From positions 1-28,646 of the forward strand of contig JAHWKP010000002.1 in NCBI GenBank assembly GCA_019347775.1: a stretch of 28,646 bases of DNA, read 5' to 3'. The notes beneath the pieces were generated by a model. It searched no databases. It was not told where the DNA came from and was given only the letters and a program-made list of their open reading frames with translations. Positions 20,511 through 28,513 of this stretch are shown here, one piece after another (positions within the stretch are counted from its first letter, which is position 1; every line of letters begins with the position of its first letter). The translations under genes were made by a program, and so were the position numbers. This DNA is from Actinomycetota bacterium. Lineage in GTDB: Bacteria; Actinomycetota; Acidimicrobiia; Acidimicrobiales; JAHWKP01.

Positions 20511-21716
20511 GTGGACGCCCCGCCCCTGTTCGACCTCGACACCGGGCCCCGCAGGGTCAGCCTGGTCAAGCTGAGCGGGGAGATCGCCCGCTCGCTGGCC
20601 GGCATCGGCCGGGTGGCCGTGGAGGGGGAGGTGGTGCGGCCCAGCCGCCATCCCGGCGGGACCTACTTCACCCTGCGGGACCGGGCGTCGCAGCTCTCGG
20701 TGCGGTGCCCGGCCGCCAAGCTGGCCCGCTGCCGGGTGGTGGCGGGGGAGCGGGTCGTCGTCACCGGGACGGTGGCGTGGGTCAACGAGCGGGGGCAGCT
20801 TCAGCTCGTGGCCGACGAGGTCAGCCCGGTCGGGGAGGGCGCCATCGCCGCCCTGTTGGAGGAGGTGCGGGGCAGGCTCGTGGCCGACGGGCTGCTCGAC
20901 CGGCCCCGCCGGCGCATCCCCCTGCTGCCCGCGGTCATCGGTGTGGTGTGCGGGTCGGAGGCGGCCGTGCGGGCCGACATCGAGTCGGTGGTGGCGGCCC
21001 GGTTCCCGGGCTATCCGGTCGTCTTCGCCGAGACCAACGTGTCGGGGCCGGGCGCCGCCGACAGCATCGTGCGGGCGCTGGAGGCGCTCGACGCCCGTCC
21101 CGAGGTGGAGGTGGTGATCCTGGCCCGAGGCGGGGGCGACGCGGCCCAGCTGCTGCCCTTCAGCGACGAGGTGCTGTGCCGTGCGGTGGCCGACGCCCGC
21201 ACGCCGGTCGTCTCCGCGGTAGGCCACGAGGGCGACCGGCCGCTGTGCGACCTGGTGGCCGACCTGCGATGCGGCACGCCGTCGCTGGCGGCGTCGGCCG
21301 TGGTGCCGTCGAAGGTGGAGCTGGAGGCGGGGCTGGCGACGCTGCTGACCGAGGCCGCGGCGCTCGTGGAGCGACGAGTGGAAGCGGCCGACGAGCGTCT
21401 GGCCCGCGTCGACACCGGCGTCGCGCTGACCGCCGGGCTGCGAACGGCCCACCAGCGCCACGAGCGGGCCGGGTCCCGGCTGGCTCTGGTGCATCCCGCT
21501 CGTCGGGTCGCCCACGCCGCCGAACGCCTGGCCGCCGCCCGCCGCCACCTGGATGCGCTCTCCCCGGTTCGGGTGCTGGAACGGGGCTACGCCGTGGTGC
21601 GCGACGCCGACGGCCGAGTGGTGCGGGCAGCCGAGGCCGTGGTGGTCGGCGCACCGCTCGACGTACAACTGGCCGCGGGCCGCCTGGCCGCACGAGTGGA
21701 AGAGGTCACGCCGTGA
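20511..21716 (+). CDS. xseA: Exodeoxyribonuclease VII large subunit (401 aa)
   Basis: XseA is the catalytic subunit of exonuclease VII, which degrades single-stranded DNA. It has an N-terminal OB fold (VAVEGEVVRPSRHPGGTYFT, LRDRASQLSV), then the catalytic domain (AVIGVVCGSEAAVRADI, VEVVILARGGGDAAQL, VVSAVGHEGDRPLCDLVADL), a coiled-coil middle and the C-terminal SPVRVLERGYAVV segment. Length is normal for actinobacteria. The GTG start gives VDAPPLFD. The stop overlaps xseB (GTGA). Decayed copies of its 3' end occur at about 22636-22669 and 23517-23762. Confidence 0.95.
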   Translation: MDAPPLFDLDTGPRRVSLVKLSGEIARSLAGIGRVAVEGEVVRPSRHPGGTYFTLRDRASQLSVRCPAAKLARCRVVAGERVVVTGTVAWVNERGQLQLVADEVSPVGEGAIAALLEEVRGRLVADGLLDRPRRRIPLLPAVIGVVCGSEAAVRADIESVVAARFPGYPVVFAETNVSGPGAADSIVRALEALDARPEVEVVILARGGGDAAQLLPFSDEVLCRAVADARTPVVSAVGHEGDRPLCDLVADLRCGTPSLAASAVVPSKVELEAGLATLLTEAAALVERRVEAADERLARVDTGVALTAGLRTAHQRHERAGSRLALVHPARRVAHAAERLAAARRHLDALSPVRVLERGYAVVRDADGRVVRAAEAVVVGAPLDVQLAAGRLAARVEEVTP

Positions 21717-21913
21717 GCGCCGACGACGAGCCGACGTTCGAGGAGCTGGTGGCGGCGCTGGAGGCGATGACCGAGCGCATGGCGTCGGGCGACATCGGCA
21801 TCGAGGCCGCCGCCGACCTCTACGAGCAGGCCCAGGCCCTCCATGCCGAAGCGGCCGAGCGATTGGCCGGGGTGCAGCAGCGCATCGAGTCGCTCACCCC
21901 GCCCGACGACTGA
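21713..21913 (+). CDS. xseB: Exodeoxyribonuclease VII small subunit (66 aa)
   Basis: A typical XseB: TFEELVAALEAMTERMASGD, then GIEAAADLYEQAQALHAEAA and a helical tail, forming the coiled-coil partner that multimerises on the large subunit. The GTG start overlaps the xseA stop by four bases. Diverged copies exist at 23759-23961 (frameshifted) and as a tail fragment at 22788-22832, showing that this end of the operon was duplicated together with the following secreted-protein gene. Confidence 0.95.
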   Translation: MSADDEPTFEELVAALEAMTERMASGDIGIEAAADLYEQAQALHAEAAERLAGVQQRIESLTPPDD

Positions 21914-22099
21914 CGATGTCGCCGTCAACATTCAACTGACACGCCAGCAATAGCTGAGCGTAGGGTCCAGTGAAGGGGGGACGGCGGATCACGGCGCACT
22001 CACGGTCACGTTTCACTGGCCTTCGCACCAGGTGTCCACCCTTTCGCTTCGCTTCGCGGGTCAACTCGGCGACCGGCATGAACGAACGGGGATATCCAC

Positions 22100-22543
22100 A
22101 TGAAGCGTTTCAGCGTACGGGCGCTCGCGGCGGCCGTTTTCGTTACCGGGCTCACCCTGACGGCGCAGCCCGCGCACGCCCATACAGAGTCGTGCTCGGG
22201 CGCCGGGTTCATGGGGACGAACTTGGTCTACAGCGTTGGATTCGGACCCTCCGCCACGGGTGCTGTGACATTCAGCTTCTCGGCCGGCGGGTGCGTAAGT
22301 GGCGGTAGCATGATCAGCGGCGCATTTACCGCCAATGCAGTCGGGAACTACTGCGAGCACTCGACGGGCGAACTCTCATTCGGCCCGGACACGCTGAGCT
22401 GGGTCCACGTTGGCAAGGTCATGATCTTGTCCGGCTCTCACGGCGGTGGCGTTCTTATCGTCGAACCGAACTCATCTGGGGGCCGGGACTGCGTGACCGG
22501 CGCAACGCAATTCTTGGTGAGCGGCTCCATCAGCACCGTGTGA
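22100..22543 (+). CDS. Small secreted four-cysteine protein, paralogue 1 (147 aa)
   Basis: A clear Sec signal peptide (MKRFSVRALAAAVFVTGLTL, then AHA-H with cleavage near residue 27) precedes a 120-residue mature domain rich in Gly, Ser and Thr and in alternating hydrophobic residues, so probably an all-beta fold. Four cysteines (32, 65, 85, 131) are conserved in all three paralogues and could form two disulphides. Conserved motifs are VGNYCEHSTG and CVTGATQFLVSGS. No family was recognised. It follows xseB with about 185 bases between. A hairpin at 22568-22601 ends the unit. It probably acts outside the cell or at its surface. Confidence 0.8.
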   Translation: MKRFSVRALAAAVFVTGLTLTAQPAHAHTESCSGAGFMGTNLVYSVGFGPSATGAVTFSFSAGGCVSGGSMISGAFTANAVGNYCEHSTGELSFGPDTLSWVHVGKVMILSGSHGGGVLIVEPNSSGGRDCVTGATQFLVSGSISTV

Positions 22544-22567
22544 GACCGAGGGCAGCGCCCTGCGCGG

Positions 22568-22601
22568 CCTGGTTGGTCCGCTCCTGGCCGGGCCAACCAG
22601 G
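22568..22601 (+). terminator. Hairpin after secreted paralogue 1
   Basis: Perfect 9-bp arms CCTGGTTGG / CCAACCAGG around a 16-base GC-rich loop, 24 bases after the stop at 22543. There is no T-run. Confidence 0.45.
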
Positions 22602-22635
22602 TCGAGGGTGACGTGCGCCGCCCGGTGTGAGGTCG

Positions 22636-22669
22636 AGGTGCTGTCGCCGACGCGGGTGCTGGAGCGCCG
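22636..22669 (+). pseudogene. Short xseA 3' fragment
   Basis: The stretch reads EVLSPTRVLERR in frame, matching LSPVRVLERG of XseA (about 21557-21585), with about 20 of 27 bases identical over the best part. It ends where IS481-like sequence starts. This is the eroded left end of the second copy of the xseA'-xseB-secreted-protein unit. Confidence 0.5.
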
Positions 22670-22786
22670 CCGCGGCTCGCCGCGTTGGACGACTGGCTCC
22701 ACCTCTACAACCATCATCGGCAGCACACCGCCGTCGGCGGCCCGCCCATCAGCCGCGTCAACAACCGTGCGGGACCTTACATCTAG
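22670..22786 (+). mobile_element. IS481-family transposase C-terminal fragment
   Basis: The frame ending at TAG 22784-22786 reads LAALDDWLHLYNHHRQHTAV and then GGPPISRVNN. This is the typical end of the integrase-core transposase of IS481-type elements (DW-YN-HRPHTALGG-PPI-R). Only about 38 residues survive and no terminal inverted repeats are evident. It is embedded between xseA and xseB remnants, so an insertion sequence took part in breaking up the second duplicated unit. Confidence 0.75.
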
Positions 22787-22787
22787 C

Positions 22788-22832
22788 GCCGGTGCAGCAA
22801 TGCATCGAGACCCTCACGCCGCCGGCGACTAA
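22788..22832 (+). pseudogene. xseB 3' tail fragment
   Basis: The bases translate as VQQCIETLTPP, nearly the same as VQQRIESLTPP at the end of intact XseB (21868-21913). One base is shifted at the very end, so the stop is out of frame. It directly follows the IS481 fragment and precedes the upstream region of paralogue 2, mirroring the xseB-to-paralogue 1 order. Confidence 0.7.
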
Positions 22833-23017
22833 CCGACGTCATTGCAAGATTGCATCGACAGGACGCCAGTCGCCCGGCGTACTGGTCAGCGAAGGGGGGC
22901 GCGGGATCAAGGCCGGTCATGGCCACGCTTCACGGCCTGCACCACGTTTGCCCGCAACTTCCTTCGGATTCGCCGGTCGCACGGGGCGACCGCCGTCCAC
23001 GAAAGGGGATAGTCCAA

Positions 23018-23464
23018 ATGAAGCGTTTCATCGCAGGGGCGTTCGCCACGGCCCTCCTGGTCACCAGCCTCACCGTGACCGGGTCGCCGGCCTACGCGCA
23101 TACCGAGACATGCGCCGGTTCTGGCTCCTTGGCCACCGGCCCGGTGTACCTCGTTGGACTCGGCCCGTCGGCTTCAGGTCCGGTGACATTTACCTTCACC
23201 GTAGGCGCGTGCCTTGTCGGTGGTGACACCACAGTCAACGGCACATTCAGCGCCAACCCCGTCGGCAACTACTGCGAGTACTCGACCGGCACAGTGACAA
23301 CCGGCACCGACATACTGAACTGGGTCAACGCCGGCTACGTCTGGACCTTCACGGGCACGCACGGCGGCGGTGTCCTGGTCGTCGTTCCCAACTCATTCGG
23401 CGGGCAGAGCTGCGTGACCGGCGCCACGGACTTCCTGTTCGTCGGCTCAATCAGCACGGGTTGA
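23018..23464 (+). CDS. Small secreted four-cysteine protein, paralogue 2 (148 aa)
   Basis: ATG 23018 has AAAGGGGA at 23002-23009. It has a signal peptide (MKRFIAGAFATALLVTSLTV, then YAHTE) with predicted cleavage after AYA near residue 27. The mature part aligns with paralogue 1 along its whole length: cysteines at 32, 65, 86 and 132, with GLGPSASGPVTFTF, VGNYCEYSTG and CVTGATDFLFVGS. It is probably a secreted beta-rich domain. It overlies no other gene and appears intact, while its duplicated upstream neighbours have decayed, which suggests the secreted gene is the part under selection. The function is unknown. Confidence 0.8.
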   Translation: MKRFIAGAFATALLVTSLTVTGSPAYAHTETCAGSGSLATGPVYLVGLGPSASGPVTFTFTVGACLVGGDTTVNGTFSANPVGNYCEYSTGTVTTGTDILNWVNAGYVWTFTGTHGGGVLVVVPNSFGGQSCVTGATDFLFVGSISTG

Positions 23465-23516
23465 CTCGCGACCGCGACCGCGCTCCGTTGCCGCGTGGCC
23501 GAGGCAGGCGCCTGAG

Positions 23517-23762
23517 TGGGCGCGGCCGAGGAGCGCCTGACCCGGATCGACCACGGGTGGATCGCTGGTGGCCGGGCTGCGGACGGCCGACCAGCGCCAC
23601 GAGCGGGCCGTGTCGTGGCTCGCCCTCGTCCACCCCGCCCGTCGGGTTGCCTATCCGGCCGAGCGGCTGGCGCCGCCCGACGCCGTGGCGGTCGGTGCGC
23701 CGGTCGACGTGCAACTGGCCTCGGGCCGCCTGGCCGCAAGAGTGGAAGAGGTCACGCCGTGA
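23517..23762 (+). pseudogene. xseA 3' fragment with internal deletion
   Basis: The sequence tracks intact xseA from about 21385: AAEERLTRIDHG, then in another frame AGLRTADQRHERAVSWLALV, HPARRVAYPAERLA and VQLASGRLAARVEEVTP. The region coding for the SPVRVLERGYAVV segment is missing and there is at least one frameshift, so it cannot make a useful product. Its last bases overlap the xseB copy exactly as in the parent operon. This is the start of the third unit. Confidence 0.85.
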
Positions 23763-23961
23763 GTGGCGACGAGGAGCCGACGTTCGAGGAACTGGTGGCG
23801 GCGCGGGAGGCGCTGACCGAGCGCATGGGGCCGGCGACATCGGGATCGAGGTGGCCGCCGACCTCTACGAGCAGGCCCAGATCCTGCACCCGGGCCAGGC
23901 CGCCGAGCGCCCGGCCCGGGTGCAGGAGCGCATCGAGACGCTCACGCCGCCCGGCGACTGA
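23759..23961 (+). pseudogene. xseB copy with frameshift
   Basis: GTG 23759 and the first 24 codons match xseB (DEEPTFEELVAAREALTERM). A one-base loss near 23829 then shifts the frame. The remaining DNA still resembles xseB in the other frame (DLYEQAQ, then QERIETLTPP) up to TGA 23959-23961. It is a recent enough duplicate to align easily, but non-functional. Confidence 0.85.
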
Positions 23962-24098
23962 CGCTGTCGCCGTTCACATTCGACCGACACGACACCACTA
24001 GCTGAGCGTAGGGTTCAGTGAAGGGGGACGGGGGATCACGGCGCAGTCATGGTCATGCTTCACGGGCCTTGGCTCCAGGTTGCCCGCCATTCCGCTTC
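23962..24098 (+). repeat. Duplicated xseB-downstream region (copy of 21914 to about 22050)
   Basis: About 135 bases after the xseB pseudogene match the region after intact xseB, including TAGCTGAGCGTAGGG and CAGTGAAGGGGG in the same order. A more diverged version lies before paralogue 2 (from about 22887) and a short echo before paralogue 3 (about 24668-24700). The conserved block may carry the promoter of the secreted genes. Confidence 0.75.
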
Positions 24099-24179
24099 GG
24101 CTTCGGCTCGTTTGGCCTCCGCCTCCGCCTGCGCAGCGGCCTGCCGTTCCGGAGTTTCCTGGTGAACCGCCTGCTCAAC

Positions 24180-24485
24180 CCGCCTCTCGCGGGTTGTAGA
24201 TCGCCTGGTACATCGTCTCGTGGCAGAGCTGCCAGTCGAGCCGGTCGGAGTGCTCGAGGCGAAGCCAGCCGCTGACTGCTCGGGCTCCACGAGACGTCGA
24301 GCTTCTCCTGGACCAGGGCGCGCCGCTCGCCGTCGAGGGCGATCCCTCCCGGGCGTCGGCCGGAGCCGCTCGCGGGCACGCGCGTGGGCAAGGTCGCTGT
24401 CGTAGGCGCCCCGCTCGTGAGGGCCGAGGTTGCGGCGCAGCCCCCGGCTGATCGTCGACGGCGAACGACCGAGGCGGCGCGCGTT
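24180..24485 (-). pseudogene. IS30-family transposase fragment, multiply frameshifted
   Basis: Read on the minus strand, three frames give successive parts of an IS30-type transposase: RRLGRSPSTISRGLRRNLGP (helix-turn-helix), then GERRALVQEKLDVSWSP, then SGWLRLEHSDRLDWQLCHET and MYQAIYNPRE. The catalytic DDE part is missing after this point. It lies between the duplicated xseB-downstream block and paralogue 3, so an IS30 insertion probably split the third unit and then decayed. The about 345 bases from 24486 to 24830 contain no gene, only a short echo of the repeated upstream block. Confidence 0.75.
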
Positions 24486-24830
24486 TCGAGGATCCCGGAA
24501 AGGCCTCCTTGGTGCGTTCCGGGCGCTTCCCGCCTGGGCTTGCTGCCGGCTCGAGCAGTGTGAGATCCGTGGCGGGTGATCGGCGGTTAGCCGCATCTGC
24601 CCCCGCCACTCTTTGGCTGCAGTTCCAAAAATCCGCCGGAATCTTCCGATTCTTCTGACACCTTCTGACTAGTCAGGCGTAGACACCAGTGAAAGGCAGC
24701 AAGGCCGACCTGAATCCGTCGGAGCCGGGGGATGTGGATCTCGGAGACGCGCTGGGGGGACGCCGCACGGCCTTTCGTGCAGAACCGCTGATGGCTCATC
24801 CGAGCCGGAACCCATCGAAAGGAACCATCA

Positions 24831-25268
24831 ATGAAGCGTCTTATCGCGGGGGCCTTTGCCACCGCCCTCCTTGCCACCGGCCTGTTCATGTCGGCGCCTG
24901 CGACCGCCGCCACAGACGTCTGCGTCGGTGCTGGTGTTGCCAAGACCGGCCCTGTCTTCTACCCGACACTCGGCGCATCGGCGTCAGGTGCCGTGGAGTT
25001 CAACTTCGCCGCTGGCGGATGCCTCAGCGGGGCCGCCACAGTCAGCGGCTCGTTCAGCGACAACTTCCCCGGCAACTACTGTGGTCACTCGGAGGGCACA
25101 GTCTCCGTCGGTGGTAACAGCCTGAAGTGGAAGAGCGCCGGGTCTGTCCTGGTGTTCACAGGCGCAGGCGGCGGCGTCGTGGTGGCTGTCCCCAACGCCC
25201 TTTCGGGCCAGAGCTGCGTGAGCGGCGCCACAGAGTTCCTGGTGGCCGGCTTAGTGGCCTCGGTCTAA
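24831..25268 (+). CDS. Small secreted four-cysteine protein, paralogue 3 (145 aa)
   Basis: ATG 24831 is preceded by AAAGGAACC. It has a signal peptide (MKRLIAGAFATALLATGLFM, then SAPATAATD), cleaved probably after TAA or ATA near residue 27. The mature domain has cysteines 31, 64, 84 and 129, with GASASGAVEFNFAAGGC, GNYCGHSEG and SCVSGATEFLVAG, colinear with the other two copies. It contains a rare TTA leucine codon (25251-25253) near the end. A strong terminator follows at 25288. The function is unknown; it is probably an exported beta-sandwich-like domain. Confidence 0.8.
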   Translation: MKRLIAGAFATALLATGLFMSAPATAATDVCVGAGVAKTGPVFYPTLGASASGAVEFNFAAGGCLSGAATVSGSFSDNFPGNYCGHSEGTVSVGGNSLKWKSAGSVLVFTGAGGGVVVAVPNALSGQSCVSGATEFLVAGLVASV

Positions 25269-25287
25269 CCCGCCACACTGTCGTGTG

Positions 25288-25317
25288 GAGAGGAGGCCCC
25301 GAAAGGGGCCTCCTCTC
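25288..25317 (+). terminator. Strong hairpin terminator after the secreted-protein array
   Basis: Perfect 13-bp arms GAGAGGAGGCCCC / GGGGCCTCCTCTC with a stable GAAA tetraloop, 20 bases after the stop of paralogue 3. A smaller hairpin (CCACAC-TGTC-GTGTGG, 25273-25288) precedes it. Confidence 0.85.
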
Positions 25318-25389
25318 CGCGTTTCGGGCCGATCGCAGTGCTTGGCGCGCGGCCGGTACGAGGTGATTGTGCAATCGAGGCGAGAAAGT

Positions 25390-25420
25390 TTGACACGTCC
25401 GCCCGAGGTGAGCGTAATAA
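25390..25420 (+). promoter_or_regulatory. Possible promoter of the large secreted protein
   Basis: TTGACA at 25390-25395 and TAATAA at 25415-25420, 19 bases apart, lie in the gene-free stretch 25318-25639. Spacing and -10 sequence are not ideal. No other promoter-like signals were noticed there. Confidence 0.35.
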
Positions 25421-25639
25421 CGTTGGAAGAGGTGACGCTGCGCATCGAACGCGCCGTTCACGCCAGCTTCACTGCTACGTCGACCGCACCTTGCGGCTTC
25501 GCTCCACAACACGCGGTCACCGAGGCGTCATTCGGTCCTATGGCCAGGAGATGAGTACGAGAGGCTCGAACCGTCACAGCACCGCACTTTCGTCGTCTCA
25601 ATCGAGAACCCCTACTTGACCCGCAGAAAGCCGCTCGCC

Positions 25640-28390
25640 ATGTCCACGAGATACGCCTGGTCACGTTTGCTGCTCGCCTTGCTCCTGGGCGCGCTGGTCG
25701 CCGTGTCACCCACAGCGTCATCGAGCTCCGCTGAACCGGCATCGGAGATCAAGCTCGTCGGCGCCATCGAGCGCACGCCTGCCGAGGCGCTTGCCATCTT
25801 CGGCAAGGCGATCATCCCCGACGGCCCCAACGATCCCCGGAGGTTGTTCGCAGGCACGATGCTGGCCTTCCCGGAAGTGCGACAACTCTGGCAGTTCTGG
25901 CAGTACACGGCGCCAGACAGCACAAAGCGAACTGCCGTCGCCATCCGCAGCCTCGACACGCTTCGCATCGACAGGACACTCACCTTCCGCGGGTGGCTCC
26001 TGCGGGGCACGACCACCGCACCGAACGGCGAGTTCATGCATGCGATCGACCCCGGCAAGCGCGTGTTCTTCATCACCATGGCAAGCGTGGTGGAGAAGTT
26101 CGAAGTCATCGAGTTCGACTTGAAGACGCTTGCGGAGACGCGGTGGCCGGGCTTGTTCCCGGGTGATGGTGTGTCCGCTTTTGCAGGGCTGCGGCTCGGC
26201 GCCTTGGCGTACGACCCCTTCTCGAACGCGGTGCTCGGCCTCGCGGGCGGGCCCAGCGGCGGCACACCGGGCAACGTGAACACGTATCTCCTGCGGCGTG
26301 AGCTCACGCCCACGGCCACCACCACAGTGCGACAGGTCGGGTCGTGCACCGGGCCGTTGCCGTCGACGGACTTCAGCACGACGTACGGGATCCAGATGCT
26401 CCTGGCCGCAGATTTCCTCTACATCCCCTGCCATCGGGCGGGTTACGCCGGGGCAGTGGTCCGGCTCCCCCGCGCCACTGCCTTCACGCCCGGGTCCCTC
26501 GAAGATGTCGCCGTCGGTCCGGTCTATCTGGAGGCTGCGTTGGCAGACCCGCCCAGTGGCCGGTTGTTCCTGATCACCATCAAGGGCGAGATCTGGGCAT
26601 TCGACACTCGTACCATGTCGTACGTCGGCGTCATCAGCGCCCATGCGGCCGCCCCGAGCAACGTGGCCGTCGGCTACGGCCTCGACCCCGAGACGGGGCG
26701 GTTGTTCTTCCAATCGGCTACCTACGGTGTCGGCATAGCAGAAGGGCGATTCTTCCCCATACCCCAAGCGCTGACGCTGCCGACCGCCAGGTTCCCCGGC
26801 AAGGACCGCATCCTGAGTGACGCACGCACGGGGCGCTTCTTCGTGCTGACAAAGCCGGGGACTGCCCAGGCACCCGCCTACGACGTCTACGCGATGCCGC
26901 CCACCCCGCGCCCCCCGGCGGCGCCGGACCCGGATCGCAGCACGATCGACCGGGAAGAGCAGAAGGGCGTCACCGTCTCGCGGTACTTCGCCAACAGCGG
27001 CGGCTACGGCTTCCGTGCCCTCCTGGCCAACGGCATCTCGACCGTTGTCCCTGCGCCGACGGCGGGCGTGCTGGCCCCGACGGCCATGGTCATCGCCAAG
27101 CATGTGAACTCCAAATGCGGCTTCAGCGACCGCGAGATGGCTGCCGGCCGCGTCCTGAAGGCCGAGTACGACGGCGGGTCGACGGCGGCGGCAGCGATCG
27201 CAGTCGGGGTGGACGAGCGGACCAAGCTCGACCTGGAGCGACCGTCGCGCTGCGACTTCACGGTCAAGGACACCAGCCAGGAGCGCTTCAGCGGCATCTT
27301 CTCGACGTTCCCCGCCCAACTCGGCCCGCACGACAAGGGACCCGGCTGGAATCGGGATCCAGCGTCTTGCACGTCGAGCGCAGGCGAGGAGGAGGGCGCC
27401 AAGACGGCATCCGGCGACGACCACGGCCAGGCCCCCCTTGGTGCGAGCAAGGTGGAGTGCCCCGTCCCCGGCGCGGGCACGCTGAACGCATCGGCCGAGG
27501 GGTCGATGGCGGGAGGAGTGGCCGTCGGCAAGGCGCACAGCCAGACGTCGATCAAAAAGACGCCTCGCGGAGTCCTTTCGGAATCAACTGCAGTGGCCCG
27601 TGACATCGACATCGCCGGGGTGATCAAGATCGATGAGGTGAAGTCGGTGGCCACGTCGCTGGCCAACGGGCGACCGAGCGAGAACGACCTCTCCACGCAT
27701 GTGATCTCGATCTCGGGCCTCGAGATCGCGGGCCAACAGGTGTGCCCGAAGACATGCAGCGACATCGCGGCGGCAGTGGCCGAGCTCAACCGGGCCGGCG
27801 CCGGTCGAGCGCAGTTCCGGAGCGCGTCGGGCGTCGATGAGGACCTTCGTCGAGGGACGCCGAAGGGGGCGCTCACGGCGGTGCAGAAGTCGACCGAGCG
27901 GCAGGCGTCGGACCAAGCGCTCGTCGGCGACTTCACCACCGAAGTGCCCGCCCTCGAGATGGTCGTCTTCAACGACAACACCGAGTGGGGCCGGGCCCGG
28001 CAGCTTTACCAGTTCGCCGGCGTGGCGACCGTTGCCGGCTACACCATCGCCCTCGATCCGTCGGGCGGAGACGGCTTCTTCTCCGACGACGCCAACGGCG
28101 GCGACGACGACGGCAACAGCGAGTTCTTCGGAGACGCGGGTATCGCCGGCTTCGAGGCGGGCTCCGGGTTCGACGGCGCCACGAGCGAGCTCGCCGGCAC
28201 GTCGTCCTCCGACGACGGCGACGCTGGGAACCCCATCGCCCAAGCCTTCAGGGCGCTGGCGCGAGGCATCCGTTTGTTCTTCACGAACCCCCGCCACGCC
28301 CTCCTGCTGTTCACCGCGTGGGCGTTGTTCTCGCTCCCGGCCGTGCTTTCCCGGCGTCGGCGCCTTCTGGCGTCGGCTCGAGGGACCTGA
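25640..28390 (+). CDS. Large exported protein with propeller-like N-terminal part and C-terminal membrane anchor (916 aa)
   Basis: A signal peptide (YAWSRLLLALLLGALVAVSP) is followed by about 400 residues with recurring blade-like motifs (PSGRLFLITIKGEIWAFDT, DPETGRLFFQSATYGVG, DARTGRFFVLTKPGT), suggesting a beta-propeller-type fold. A Pro-rich linker (PPTPRPPAAPDPD) leads to a second region with three to four cysteines (for example CPKTCSD), then a very acidic Gly/Asp stretch (DDANGGDDDGNSEFFGDAG) and a final membrane helix (ALLLFTAWALFSLPAVL) ending in RRRR. The topology is therefore extracellular with a C-terminal anchor. No characterised family was recognised. ATG 25640 is preferred; an in-frame TTG at 25616 is possible. 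The next gene also encodes an exported protein, 123 bases on. Confidence 0.75.
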   Translation: MSTRYAWSRLLLALLLGALVAVSPTASSSSAEPASEIKLVGAIERTPAEALAIFGKAIIPDGPNDPRRLFAGTMLAFPEVRQLWQFWQYTAPDSTKRTAVAIRSLDTLRIDRTLTFRGWLLRGTTTAPNGEFMHAIDPGKRVFFITMASVVEKFEVIEFDLKTLAETRWPGLFPGDGVSAFAGLRLGALAYDPFSNAVLGLAGGPSGGTPGNVNTYLLRRELTPTATTTVRQVGSCTGPLPSTDFSTTYGIQMLLAADFLYIPCHRAGYAGAVVRLPRATAFTPGSLEDVAVGPVYLEAALADPPSGRLFLITIKGEIWAFDTRTMSYVGVISAHAAAPSNVAVGYGLDPETGRLFFQSATYGVGIAEGRFFPIPQALTLPTARFPGKDRILSDARTGRFFVLTKPGTAQAPAYDVYAMPPTPRPPAAPDPDRSTIDREEQKGVTVSRYFANSGGYGFRALLANGISTVVPAPTAGVLAPTAMVIAKHVNSKCGFSDREMAAGRVLKAEYDGGSTAAAAIAVGVDERTKLDLERPSRCDFTVKDTSQERFSGIFSTFPAQLGPHDKGPGWNRDPASCTSSAGEEEGAKTASGDDHGQAPLGASKVECPVPGAGTLNASAEGSMAGGVAVGKAHSQTSIKKTPRGVLSESTAVARDIDIAGVIKIDEVKSVATSLANGRPSENDLSTHVISISGLEIAGQQVCPKTCSDIAAAVAELNRAGAGRAQFRSASGVDEDLRRGTPKGALTAVQKSTERQASDQALVGDFTTEVPALEMVVFNDNTEWGRARQLYQFAGVATVAGYTIALDPSGGDGFFSDDANGGDDDGNSEFFGDAGIAGFEAGSGFDGATSELAGTSSSDDGDAGNPIAQAFRALARGIRLFFTNPRHALLLFTAWALFSLPAVLSRRRRLLASARGT

Positions 28391-28513
28391 TGCGACCCGC
28401 ACGCGGCGCCATGCATGCCCAAGAAAACCGACACGGCGTGCCTTGTCGAGCGTAGTTACCTGCACGAGCAGCGGCCCTCCGGCCTGCCCGCTCCGGTTTG
28501 AGGAGATGTCCTG

